Positions 15,821 to 23,623 of a stretch of DNA of 64,000 nt are shown one piece after another (position 1 is the first letter of the stretch; every line of letters begins with the position of its first letter). A model generated the notes under the pieces. That model did no database searches, was not told where the DNA came from, and saw only the letters and a list, made by a program, of their open reading frames with translations. Source of the stretch: Paenibacillus dendrobii (GTDB lineage: Bacteria > Bacillota > Bacilli > Paenibacillales > Paenibacillaceae). The position numbers were made by a program, and so were the translations under genes. The stretch covers positions 682,001 to 746,000 of the forward strand of contig NZ_WUBI01000001.1 in the NCBI RefSeq assembly GCF_009807035.1, written 5' to 3'.

Positions 15821-16153
15821 TTATGACGCAGGCTCTTCATATTTCCGCTTATTGTGATTTTCTCCCCAAGCACACATGACTTCTGCGACAGGAATCAATG
15901 TTTTGCCGTATTCGCTAAGGGAATATTCTACTTTTGGAGGTACCGTAGGGTAGACCGTTCGATCGACGATGCCTTCTCGTTCCAAATCCCGGAGATGTTG
16001 TGAAAGCATTTTTTGCGAAACATCAGGTATAAGCTTTTCCAGATCGTTGAATCGCTTTGAGGATTCAATCAAAAGCCATAAAATCATGGGCTTCCATTTG
16101 CCACCTAAAACATGGATGAGTGTCTCAACCGGACATTCACGCTGATGAATCAT
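15821..16153 (-). CDS. HxlR family transcriptional regulator
   Basis: 110 aa, the usual HxlR length. It shows the family's N-terminal Cys followed by a winged helix: CPVETLIHVLGGKWKPMILW (residues 6-25), FNDLEKLIPDVSQKMLSQHL and LREGIVDRTVYPTVPPKVEYSL. The single Cys6 in the RECPVE context matches the redox/electrophile-sensing cysteine of HypR/YodB-type members, so oxidants or quinones may be the signal. Cys at about residue 97 may form the partner. An AAGGGATGA site precedes the ATG. The 16168-16183 palindrome lies just upstream, implying autorepression, and a similar site precedes the NAD(P)-binding oxidoreductase. Confidence 0.9.
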   Translation of the reverse strand: MIHQRECPVETLIHVLGGKWKPMILWLLIESSKRFNDLEKLIPDVSQKMLSQHLRDLEREGIVDRTVYPTVPPKVEYSLSEYGKTLIPVAEVMCAWGENHNKRKYEEPAS

Positions 16154-16167
16154 TAATGAATCATCCC

Positions 16168-16183
16168 TTTACTTTTAAGTAAG
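16168..16183. promoter_or_regulatory. Putative HxlR operator, autoregulatory copy
   Basis: TTTACTT-TT-AAGTAAG, the same dyad as 15684-15699 with one arm change, 15 nt upstream of the HxlR start codon, overlapping the place expected for the promoter or transcription start. Confidence 0.65.
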
Positions 16184-16312
16184 TGCATTACCTAAAATTA
16201 ACATAACAAAATTTTACGATAGCGCTACAATCAAGTCAATCATTGAAACAAAAAAAGGATAAGATATCAATTAGCTTGAGTATACGGATAATGATTTTCC
16301 TCTCTTAAAAAC

Positions 16313-16341
16313 AGCGGCTCTGGACAGAATCCAGAGCCGCT
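16313..16341 (-). terminator. Terminator of the FAD oxidoreductase gene
   Basis: A perfect 12-bp stem (AGCGGCTCTGGA/TCCAGAGCCGCT) with a 5-nt loop, followed on the minus strand by GTTTTTAAG. It is 19 nt past the stop at 16360. Confidence 0.85.
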
Positions 16342-16359
16342 AGCCAATGATTGGAGCAT

Positions 16360-17271
16360 TTATTGGGTTTTCTGCCACGCTTCCTGATTTAATTCTCCAT
16401 TTATTGCTGCCGCAGCTACAGCCCCCGATGCGGCAGCGGCAATGGATTGATGCATTAGCGAGGACGCGTCACCCGCTGCATAAACGCCAGGGATACTTGA
16501 TTTTCCAAAATCGTCGACTGCAATTACTCCCGTATCCGATATGTGGCAGCCTAGGGACTGCGGCAAATCCGTTCCCGGAACCAGTTCCGATTTAAAGAAG
16601 ATTCCCGTGCACGGAATTTCTGTCCCATCTTCAAGCGCAACATGATTCACCATACCCTCGCTGGATAAGACGGCACGAATCGGTGTATCAAATAGCGGAA
16701 TATGATGATCCCGCAATTCATCGCGTTCAGCTTCGCTCAATTCATCAGGTCCATTCGTGCAAACGACAAACCGCTCTGTCCACCCTGACAACAGTGGAGC
16801 GAAATGCATGAGTGCCGCTCCTTTGCTAATGACAACCAGCGGCTCATCCCTTAATTCCCAGCCATCGCAATACGGGCAAACAAACGCGCTCTTCCCGTAG
16901 ACCTCGGCCAATCCTGGAATGCCAAGCTTACGATCCTTCATGCCAACGGCAAAGAGTACCTTTTTGCTAGCGATCTTCATCCCCGTGGCCGTCTCCAGCA
17001 GGAAGTATCCGTCCCCGCGCATGATCGATACAACGGTATCTTCCAAGTGGGAAACCGATGGATAGACGCGCAGCTGCTCCTTCGCAATACGACGGAATTC
17101 ACCCGGGCTGATTCCGTCCCGCGTCAAAAACCCGTGCGCCTGCCGGGTTACGGCATTGCGGGGACGTCCCTCATCAATGACAATCGTCTGCTTCCTCGCG
17201 CGTCCCAGCATAAGTCCGGCGCTCAATCCGGCGGGACCTCCGCCGATAATGGCTACATCTACTTTGTTCAT
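16360..17271 (-). CDS. Thioredoxin-reductase-like NAD(P)/FAD-dependent oxidoreductase
   Basis: 303-aa flavoprotein with the low-molecular-weight thioredoxin reductase fold. The FAD-binding motif is IIGGGPAGLSAGLMLGRA (residues 8-25). In the NAD(P) domain, CPYCDGWE (about residues 132-139) occupies the place of the redox CxxC of TrxB. Near the C-terminus, GVYAAGDASS binds FAD. Proteins with this CPYCDGWE form are common beside Rrf2 regulators in bacilli; whether they reduce thioredoxin or another disulfide protein is unknown. It stands alone, ended by the hairpin at 16313-16341. An AT-rich imperfect dyad (17383-17402) resembling the Rrf2 operator at 18663-18676 lies upstream, along with an Rrf2 gene remnant. 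Confidence 0.85.
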   Translation of the reverse strand: MNKVDVAIIGGGPAGLSAGLMLGRARKQTIVIDEGRPRNAVTRQAHGFLTRDGISPGEFRRIAKEQLRVYPSVSHLEDTVVSIMRGDGYFLLETATGMKIASKKVLFAVGMKDRKLGIPGLAEVYGKSAFVCPYCDGWELRDEPLVVISKGAALMHFAPLLSGWTERFVVCTNGPDELSEAERDELRDHHIPLFDTPIRAVLSSEGMVNHVALEDGTEIPCTGIFFKSELVPGTDLPQSLGCHISDTGVIAVDDFGKSSIPGVYAAGDASSLMHQSIAAAASGAVAAAAINGELNQEAWQKTQ

Positions 17272-17382
17272 GATTGTTTAACCCTCCTCTGTATGATCAA
17301 CAACTCCCTAACTGTCTTCGGCAACTGCAAGCTATATTCTGTATTCTCTGTCGTTCTGACTTTGCGGACAAACAAGATAATT

Positions 17383-17402
17383 CTATATTATAGATATTAT
17401 AG
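17383..17402. promoter_or_regulatory. AT-rich dyad upstream of the FAD oxidoreductase gene
   Basis: CTATATTATAGATATTATAG, an imperfect inverted repeat about 111 bp before the start at 17271. It resembles the exact palindrome before the Rrf2 gene (18663-18676), so it is a candidate Rrf2 site; it could equally hold a promoter -10. Confidence 0.35.
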
Positions 17403-17463
17403 GCATTGATTGTCTTTAATTAAACTATAAAAAAAGCAGTGTTATGTAACGATAATCCGTTAC

Positions 17464-17555
17464 CGCAATTCAATTTCCGCATAAGATCCGACATTTTCTG
17501 ATTTCTTAATTATTCTTCATCTTCTCTTCTGCCGATATCACCACCTTTTGAATCG
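17464..17555 (-). pseudogene. Rrf2 regulator gene, 3' fragment with frameshift
   Basis: The minus strand reads IQKVVISAEEKMKNN then stop, and after a shift of frame RNQKMSDLMRKLN. This is clearly the same as the last 33 codons of the intact Rrf2 gene (18227-18325: IQKVVLSAEEKMEEQ, RNQKMSDLVREVN). Similarity continues past the gene end (17428-17463 against 18214-18239, both with AAAAAAG and AGTGTTAT). The copy therefore arose by duplication and has since decayed; the DinB gene now lies between the two. Confidence 0.8.
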
Positions 17556-17612
17556 AGTATTCAGGCCCTCAGAGGTTGCCTCAAACTTACCGAAAGCATC
17601 TCCATAAAATCT

Positions 17613-18083
17613 CTAAGGTTTAGCGAGGTTCATTTTCGGCGGGATATACCCGAGCTGCCTGCCCATTTTTACAATTTGTCCTCTATGATGAAATTCGTGT
17701 GTGATGGTGTGCGTAAATAGCCATAATTCGGTTAACTCTGAGCTGCCACTCTGCCAGGATGCTTGAATGGTAGGATCCCATTTGTTTTTAAATTCATTCA
17801 AAAATTCATAAACTAGGGCATCCGTTTTTTTAAATACTTCACGCATTTCCTGTACATTGTCAACGGATTCTGGATTTATGATGGAAAGTGATTTACCAAG
17901 GGCTCGATTCCCCAACCATACCCGATAACAATCGGCTACATGAGCATGTAGACTGCGGATAGAAACTCCGCCAAAGGTTTCAACTTCTTTAACATAATCT
18001 GAGCGGGACAAAGTTTCGCAAAAACGAAATAATGATTCCCTTGTGTGTTGGATCAATTCATACTGACTTTTGAATTCAACCAT
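17613..18083 (-). CDS. DinB family protein
   Basis: 156 aa with the four-helix DinB/YfiT-like fold. Its three metal-ligand histidines are visible: one in IRSLHAHVADCYRVW (about residue 47) and two in HTITHEFHHRGQIVKMGRQLG (about residues 127-134). HHRGQ is the family signature. Such proteins are often thiol-dependent transferases or hydrolases of low-molecular-weight thiols such as bacillithiol; the substrate here is unknown. An AAAGGAGAG site precedes the ATG. It is 143 bp downstream of, and on the same strand as, the Rrf2 regulator and so may be co-regulated. Confidence 0.85.
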   Translation of the reverse strand: MVEFKSQYELIQHTRESLFRFCETLSRSDYVKEVETFGGVSIRSLHAHVADCYRVWLGNRALGKSLSIINPESVDNVQEMREVFKKTDALVYEFLNEFKNKWDPTIQASWQSGSSELTELWLFTHTITHEFHHRGQIVKMGRQLGYIPPKMNLAKP

Positions 18084-18226
18084 CTCTCGCTCTCCTTTTG
18101 TTATCCGTTTTGACTACAGTTACAGCTTTATTTCCGACTCCAGCAGAATGCATACTCTCCAGCTATAAACCAATATCAAAGCTATTAAAGATACTAGATA
18201 TCTTTAATAGGCTTAAAAAAGAAGTG

Positions 18227-18628
18227 TTATATCACTATATTCACTTCCCGCACAAGATCCGACATTTTCTGATTTCTCAACTGTTCTTCCATCTTCTCTT
18301 CAGCCGATAACACCACCTTTTGAATCGGGCACCCTGGTCCATGATCGAAACTACAATCGAACATCGATGCTGAGCCTTCAATCGCATGAATAATATCTAG
18401 GAACGATATATCTTCCCAATTTCGTCTGAGTCGATATCCACCATTCACACCCGTGATCGATTCAATCATGCCCGCCTTCACCAACTTGGTCAGTATTTTG
18501 GACAAATAGGTTGGAGACACATTTTGTCGCTCTGCCAACAGCTTTACACCCATCGGTTTTTGCGGAGTTGCCGCAGTAAGAAAGAGCATTGTATGGAGAG
18601 CATAATCGGTAGCCTTTGAGTACTTCAT
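18227..18628 (-). CDS. Rrf2 family transcriptional regulator
   Basis: 133 aa. The N-terminal winged helix is typical (MKYSKATDYALHTMLFLTA; LAERQNVSPTYLSKILTKLV; GVNGGYRLRR). The C-terminal part contains DCSFDHGPGC, giving two closely spaced cysteines in the region where NsrR/IscR-type members bind an Fe-S cluster; the canonical third cysteine is not obvious, so it may instead use a thiol switch as CymR/YwnA-like members do. A GAGGTGATG site precedes the start. The perfect palindrome 18663-18676 directly upstream suggests autoregulation. A decayed second copy of its 3' end lies at 17464-17555. Confidence 0.9.
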   Translation of the reverse strand: MKYSKATDYALHTMLFLTAATPQKPMGVKLLAERQNVSPTYLSKILTKLVKAGMIESITGVNGGYRLRRNWEDISFLDIIHAIEGSASMFDCSFDHGPGCPIQKVVLSAEEKMEEQLRNQKMSDLVREVNIVI

Positions 18629-18662
18629 TCATCATCACCTCAAACAAGGACTTTACATATCT

Positions 18663-18676
18663 ATAATAGCTATTAT
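18663..18676. promoter_or_regulatory. Perfect palindrome, candidate Rrf2 operator
   Basis: ATAATAGCTATTAT, an exact 14-bp palindrome, 35 bp before the Rrf2 start codon. The AT-rich character and position fit an autoregulatory Rrf2 site. The rest of the gap up to 19157 shows no gene except the terminator at 18924-18966; a 64-codon plus-strand frame at 18784-18978 runs into that hairpin and looks non-coding. Confidence 0.55.
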
Positions 18677-18923
18677 GTTTCTGTACGTCAAGGATAATAC
18701 ATGTACTTATCTCGGTAAAGTACAGCTCACTTATGTGTTAAATAAGCGATTACGAAGCGTTCACTGATCCTTTTAATCTGGTCGTGGTCATATTCCGTCA
18801 GAAGAATAAACCCTTCATTTATATCGTCAAACACAAAAAGTCGATAATTTATATTCACTTCCTCTGGACAATACACATGAAAAAACGAAGACATTTCTTC
18901 CCTTGCTATAACGTTGATTTCAC

Positions 18924-18966
18924 AAAAAAATGTGGACCATTCCGTCTTCTAAAACGGATGTCCACA
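18924..18966 (-). terminator. Probable terminator of the NRPS-PKS operon
   Basis: TGTGGACCATTCCG pairs imperfectly with CGGATGTCCACA. On the minus strand it is followed by seven T (18924-18930). It is the first good terminator after the M20 peptidase stop at 19158. Confidence 0.65.
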
Positions 18967-19157
18967 TATGTTGTGTAACGTATAGTAATATCAAGAGCTC
19001 GTTAACGAGACTTGTAAATTACAATTGATTTGTCTCATGCTATGGGTCAGTCCCCAGCGATATTCGCTCTGAACCTGGGCTTTTCTTCTATGTGCGACTT
19101 GCACGTTCCTTGCATCAGTCAACGTTAACGGCATGTGCATGTGCATGGCAAGCTGCC

Positions 19158-20546
19158 CTAACCATCCGTTGATAACGTCTGCACTCCGTACCGCTCTAGC
19201 ACCCGGTAAATCGCATCCGTGCCGAAACCGATCGCTTCTATAGGAATCCGTTCATCCGCCGCATGAATCAGTTTGGTAAACTGCATGTCCTTGGGCAGCG
19301 GCATTGGAAGGAAACCGTAGGTTTGGATGCCGAGCCTCGCAAACAATCTTCCGTCCGTTCCTCCAGGCAACAGCATCGGAACCGGAACGGCCTCCTGATC
19401 CGCTTCTTTCAGCACATCGGACAGCAAACCGAACATCGCCATGTCGGGAGCTGCGGCGCATGGGTCATGGCGCAGCACTTCCAGCCCGATTGAATCATGA
19501 ATCGCGAATCGGCGCAGCTCGTCCATAAATTGCTGCGGAGTGACGCCCGGTAGCGTTCGGCCGTCCAGCTCGACCGTAATTTCGCTTGGATGAACATTGA
19601 TTTTCTCGCCGCCGCGAACAACGGTCGCGCTGACCGTATTACGCAGAAGCGGGGCGAACGTTTCGCCCTTTTCCCTTAGCAGCTTCAGGATGAGGCCGCC
19701 CAGCCGGGGTCGCAGCAGACCTCTCAACAACAGCGCCGGCAGCAGCGGCAGTGAGGCGGCCATGCCTCCAATCATCAACCGGGCTGCTGGTGTCGCATGT
19801 ATCGGCAGTTTATTTCTGCTAAGCGATTGAAGCATGTTCCCCAATTGTGACATACTGTCGGCTCCAGGATTGCCCATGGAACCGTGGCCTCCGTCTCCTC
19901 GAATTGTCGCTTTGAGCCAACATAGCTGCTTCTCCGCCACCATAATCGGATAAAAGGTTTTCCCCAACGCATGAAACGCGAAGCCGCCGAATTCGCCGAG
20001 TGCATACTTAACGCCAGCAAAATAATCGGCATGTCGCTCTACCAGGAAGGAAGCCCCGTATTCGCCCCCTGCTTCCTCGTCGCATACCATCGCCAGAATG
20101 AGATCGCCCTTCAGCGGCAGCTTGCGGACATGAGCGCGGAGGAAAGCCGATACGAGCATTGCCACGCCGCCTTTCATATCAAGAGCGCCCCGCCCCCAGA
20201 CGAAGCCATCATGGGTGTCGCCTCCGAAAGGGTCGCGGCTCCAGGCTTGCTTGTCTGTGCCAACAACGTCTACATGCCCATACAGCAGCAGCGGAGGTGC
20301 CTCCCCGCTGCCCTTCATTCTGGCCAGCAGATTAGGCCGGGCAGGATCAAGCGCATAGATCTGCGTCTCAATGCCCGCATCCTCAAGCAGTTGCCGGATA
20401 TACATGATGCATGCGGCTTCCTCGCCCGGCGGATTTGTTGTATTGAAGCGGATCAATGCCTGCAAAATCTCCACGGGAGACGGCAGCTCCGCTGGGCGCC
20501 AGGCTTGATCCTGTTCCAACTCGTCATTGGCCACCCGGATACCCAT
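19158..20546 (-). CDS. M20 family metallopeptidase (ArgE/DapE/CPG2 type)
   Basis: 462-aa zinc aminoacylase/peptidase. Metal and catalytic residues are in place: LLLYGHVDVVG (His91, Asp93), WGRGALDMKGG (Asp123) and MVCDEEAGGE (Glu157 base, Glu158 ligand); the dimerisation lid lies around 215-330, and a late His occurs in TKLIHAADERIP. M20 enzymes remove acyl or amino-acid groups from amide bonds. As the last gene of the NRPS-PKS operon, 14 nt after the acyltransferase gene, it may trim the product, for instance deacylate a lipid-capped precursor, or confer resistance; this is inference. There is no signal peptide, so action would be cytoplasmic. GAAGGAG precedes the ATG. Confidence 0.85.
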   Translation of the reverse strand: MGIRVANDELEQDQAWRPAELPSPVEILQALIRFNTTNPPGEEAACIMYIRQLLEDAGIETQIYALDPARPNLLARMKGSGEAPPLLLYGHVDVVGTDKQAWSRDPFGGDTHDGFVWGRGALDMKGGVAMLVSAFLRAHVRKLPLKGDLILAMVCDEEAGGEYGASFLVERHADYFAGVKYALGEFGGFAFHALGKTFYPIMVAEKQLCWLKATIRGDGGHGSMGNPGADSMSQLGNMLQSLSRNKLPIHATPAARLMIGGMAASLPLLPALLLRGLLRPRLGGLILKLLREKGETFAPLLRNTVSATVVRGGEKINVHPSEITVELDGRTLPGVTPQQFMDELRRFAIHDSIGLEVLRHDPCAAAPDMAMFGLLSDVLKEADQEAVPVPMLLPGGTDGRLFARLGIQTYGFLPMPLPKDMQFTKLIHAADERIPIEAIGFGTDAIYRVLERYGVQTLSTDG

Positions 20547-20560
20547 GTCCCCGCTCCTTC

Positions 20561-21841
20561 CTATAATAGACTGCCCGCATATGGGCGTTCGGCAGGAGAA
20601 ACGCCTGGCAAGCTGCGCAGTCCGAACTCACCCTGCAGTCTTGCAAGCCGTCGTTCCTGCTCTTCGGCTGACGTGCCTTTGGTGCGAAACACCGATTCCA
20701 GCATCGCCAGCGCTTGCCGAACATGCGACTCTGCCACTTGCTCTCCCGTCTCCCGCAGTCGCTCGACCAACTGCTTCACGATGCGGTACGGAGAAGCGAC
20801 GCCTTGTTCATATTCGGCCGCGTTCCAGTTGCGGTTGCGGACGCAAGTGGCGATAGCCAGGCAACGATTAAGTAGATCAATTGAATAAACGTCCGTCTGC
20901 CGGCTTGCGTCAACCAGATGCGCCTCATCCTCCTTGTCGTCAAAAGCGAATACGTCCAGTCCGTAGGATGGAGCCAGCCGTTTCAGTACATTGCCCGGAC
21001 CCAGTTCCACGGCAGCGGTAATGCCAATGCTCTTCTGAAATGCAAGGACTGCCGGCCAATTGACAGGGTCCGTCAATCCCCTTGCCAGCACACCCGAGAT
21101 CTCCGCCGTATTCTCGTAAGGCAGACCTGTTAAGGATGAAACAACGGGAAAATCCATTTCTCCAAACGAGACGCGGTTCAACTCTTCGGTAAATTGCGCC
21201 GCCACCGGAGCCATCAACGGGCTATGAAACGGCGCGCTCACTTGCAGCGGAATGACTTCGGCCCCATGGACGGACAATCTTTCGGACGCTTCATGGACGG
21301 CTTCTTTGTAACCCGAAATCACCGTTTGCCGTTCTGAATTCATATTCGATACCACAACGATACGGCTTCCGTCCGTGCAGCCTGCGCTCGTTTCCAAGCA
21401 TACTTTGGCAACAGTATCGGGACTCAGACCATTCACGGCGGCCATCGCGCCGATCCCCGCAGCGGCAGCCCCTTGCATCAACTCGCCGCGGCGATGTACG
21501 AGTCTGAGCGCATCCGGGAAATTTATGGACCCCGCGCAGGTTAAAGCGGTAATCTCGCCCAGGCTGTGACCGGCGGCCATCGCAGGTAGATATCCCCATT
21601 CCTGGCTATAGACGCGGTACATCGCCACGCTAAGCGCAAGAATGGCGGGCTGAGCATTGTCCGTCCGAGTCAGTTCCGTCATTGGTCCTTCATGCATCAG
21701 GCTATCAAGATGCATGCCCAGCGCTTCGTTCGCTTCCTCCATTGTCGCTTTAACAACCGCATACCGCTCGCTCAGCGCTTTTCCCATTCCGACGCGCTGC
21801 GAGCCCTGACCGGGAAACCATATCGCATGTTTGTTCAGCAT
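20561..21841 (-). CDS. Discrete (trans-acting) ACP S-malonyltransferase
   Basis: 426-aa FabD-like acyltransferase. WFPGQGSQRVGMG lies at residues 8-20, the nucleophile motif GHSLGE at 91-96 (Ser93), the catalytic His206 in SAPFHSPLM, and GPGNVLKRL near 297-305. It should load malonyl units onto the AT-less KS-T module of the 3420-aa protein. Residues from about 310 onward are an extra C-terminal region of about 115 residues (NWNAAEYEQGVASPYR, then a charged helix) not present in housekeeping FabD (about 310 aa); similar tails occur in other stand-alone secondary-metabolite acyltransferases. The ATG follows AAGGAGCG. It lies 22 nt after the thioesterase gene. Confidence 0.9.
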   Translation of the reverse strand: MLNKHAIWFPGQGSQRVGMGKALSERYAVVKATMEEANEALGMHLDSLMHEGPMTELTRTDNAQPAILALSVAMYRVYSQEWGYLPAMAAGHSLGEITALTCAGSINFPDALRLVHRRGELMQGAAAAGIGAMAAVNGLSPDTVAKVCLETSAGCTDGSRIVVVSNMNSERQTVISGYKEAVHEASERLSVHGAEVIPLQVSAPFHSPLMAPVAAQFTEELNRVSFGEMDFPVVSSLTGLPYENTAEISGVLARGLTDPVNWPAVLAFQKSIGITAAVELGPGNVLKRLAPSYGLDVFAFDDKEDEAHLVDASRQTDVYSIDLLNRCLAIATCVRNRNWNAAEYEQGVASPYRIVKQLVERLRETGEQVAESHVRQALAMLESVFRTKGTSAEEQERRLARLQGEFGLRSLPGVSPAERPYAGSLL

Positions 21842-21863
21842 ATTCCATCACGCTCCTTACGGG

Positions 21864-22580
21864 TCAGATCGGGGCAGGCGCCTCGGTCAGCATTTTGTTT
21901 ATCACCGCTACAACATCGCGTTCCCGCTCATCCAGGAAAAAATGTCCACCTTCAAACAGCATCAGTTCGCAGCCCCCCGTCGCATAACGCTCCCATTCAC
22001 CGAGAGGGCCTTTGACGCAGTCGTCATCCTTGCCGCTCAAGATGGTGAGCCGGAGCGGCAGCGGCGGCCGCATCCGATGCTCGTATTCGCCGATAAGCTT
22101 GAAGTCGGCTCTTAGGATTGGCATAAACATATCCAGCAGCTCTCGATGCTGGAACAGCTCGTCCGGCATACCGCCGAGCCGTTTCAGTTCTTCGAGGAAC
22201 TCGTCATCGGGAAGCGTATGGGTCCGGCGAACCTCCTCCTGCTCGCAATGCGGCGCCCCCCTGCCGGAGAGAAAGACTGCCGCAGGCAGCGGGAATCCTT
22301 TCTCTCTCAGCGCATGCAGCACCTCATACACAAGCAGGCTGCCCATACTGTGGCCGAATAAAGCATATGAATCGGAGCCAAGCGCCGTCTCCAGCACCAG
22401 CGGCAGCAAGTCCCGCACGGCCTCCGCCGTGTCCGCATAGAACGGCTCACCCATGCGGCTTCCTCTGCCTGCCAGTTCAGCCGGTACCAGACGCACGCCA
22501 GGATGAAGCCGGTTCGTCCAGCGCTTGTACACTTGTGCAGAACCTCCCGCATATGGTAAACAAATTAATGATATCGTCAT
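21864..22580 (-). CDS. Type II thioesterase
   Basis: 238-aa alpha/beta hydrolase of the RifR/SrfAD class. Nucleophile elbow GHSMGS at residues 76-81 (Ser78), N-terminal LPYAGGSAQVYKRW for the oxyanion side, LSGRGAPH in the middle, and GGHFFL near the end providing the catalytic His. These enzymes clear mis-primed or stalled acyl groups from carrier domains. As the two megasynthases contain no internal thioesterase, it might instead take part in release, but stand-alone members are normally editors. It follows the BtrH-like gene by 38 nt in the same operon. Confidence 0.9.
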   Translation of the reverse strand: MTISLICLPYAGGSAQVYKRWTNRLHPGVRLVPAELAGRGSRMGEPFYADTAEAVRDLLPLVLETALGSDSYALFGHSMGSLLVYEVLHALREKGFPLPAAVFLSGRGAPHCEQEEVRRTHTLPDDEFLEELKRLGGMPDELFQHRELLDMFMPILRADFKLIGEYEHRMRPPLPLRLTILSGKDDDCVKGPLGEWERYATGGCELMLFEGGHFFLDERERDVVAVINKMLTEAPAPI

Positions 22581-22618
22581 AACGCCCGCCTCCCGGTAAC
22601 ATGTTGACCAAGCTGTCT

Positions 22619-23590
22619 TTATGCGCCGGCGACAAGCGTGGACCAGAACGCTTTTTCTTTCTCGAACAAATCGTTCGCGAGCGTCAGCTCTCTACCGCGT
22701 TCGAAGTCCCCAGTCACAAAGCGGTCTTTCAATAGATCCCATCCGCCCTTCACTGCGCCAAGCTGACAGGACAGCGACTCATGTAGTGCTTCACCGATCA
22801 GTTTCTTTTCCTGCATTGAGCGGAGCAGCGACGTGTTGGCAATATGCCGGTTGCAAATGATGTTGACGCCGACAAGGCCATAGGTTAAATGAGCTTGCTT
22901 CTTATCTGGGTCGGAATCTACATTCCACATTCCCTCAATTGAGAACTCGCTAAGCTCCCTCGCCAACCGCTCCGCATTTTCCACCACTTCAGCCAACTTC
23001 AATTTGTAGGGCTGAATATTTTCCTGCAGATTGTATACGTAGAAGGCAGGCCCCAAATAGTCCGGGTTCACGTTGTATTCCGAGTTACCGTACGCCTTGA
23101 GCAGCCTTTCCTCCGGCACCTCGTGCTCCTCGTATCCCGCAAGCGTATCGTCAATGACGTAGAAGACGCCGCGCTCCTTGTTGTATCCGTTAAACATCGA
23201 ATAATGATACCAATGGAACTTTTTCCAGGCCATGCTGCCCGGCAGCCAGTCATACAAATCGACGTTTACGCTTAGGTTGCGTCCGCCCTCAAGCATCGCC
23301 CTGATTTCCTCCAGCACCGTCTCCTTGCTTCGGAAATGACCGGGCTCGATATAGCGGATCACCTGCGACAGAGGGAATCTGGCCGGATCGTCCATATAAT
23401 ACAGTGTGTCAATTGTCGGATAGCGGAAGTCCTTGTCCGTTGCAGCCTCCCAAGGATAGTAACGGTAAATGTTCAAATACGCCGCATCTCTGTAGCTGGG
23501 CTCCTCCGACACCGCAATAGAAAACGCCTGGTTCAGCATGCAGTTCATCCAAAACTCGTTAAACGGTTTCCTTTTCATCGACAGCTTCAT
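22619..23590 (-). CDS. BtrH-like putative peptidyl/acyl-transferase associated with the NRPS
   Basis: 323 aa from ATG 23590, chosen because AAGGAGG lies 9 nt upstream and inside a longer frame that begins at 23614. The layout suits a papain-like BtrH N-terminal domain: Cys17 in FWMNCMLNQAFSIA, then a long segment ending VDLYDWLPGSMAW, then HWYHYSMFNGYN (His126, His129) and VFYVIDD (Asp147/148). BtrH of butirosin biosynthesis moves an acyl chain from a carrier protein to an amine. The second half is helical, with no motif I recognise. It directly follows the terminal condensation domain by 33 nt. The assignment rests on pattern resemblance, so transfer of the finished chain by this protein is a hypothesis. 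Confidence 0.5.
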   Translation of the reverse strand: MKLSMKRKPFNEFWMNCMLNQAFSIAVSEEPSYRDAAYLNIYRYYPWEAATDKDFRYPTIDTLYYMDDPARFPLSQVIRYIEPGHFRSKETVLEEIRAMLEGGRNLSVNVDLYDWLPGSMAWKKFHWYHYSMFNGYNKERGVFYVIDDTLAGYEEHEVPEERLLKAYGNSEYNVNPDYLGPAFYVYNLQENIQPYKLKLAEVVENAERLARELSEFSIEGMWNVDSDPDKKQAHLTYGLVGVNIICNRHIANTSLLRSMQEKKLIGEALHESLSCQLGAVKGGWDLLKDRFVTGDFERGRELTLANDLFEKEKAFWSTLVAGA

Positions 23591-23623
23591 CGTTCGCCGC
23601 CTCCTTAGGCTCATAATGTTGGT

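Noticed and set aside
18784..18978. A 64-codon plus-strand frame
   Set aside because: It enters the terminator at 18924-18966 and is biased to Lys/Phe/Ile as expected of random AT-rich sequence.
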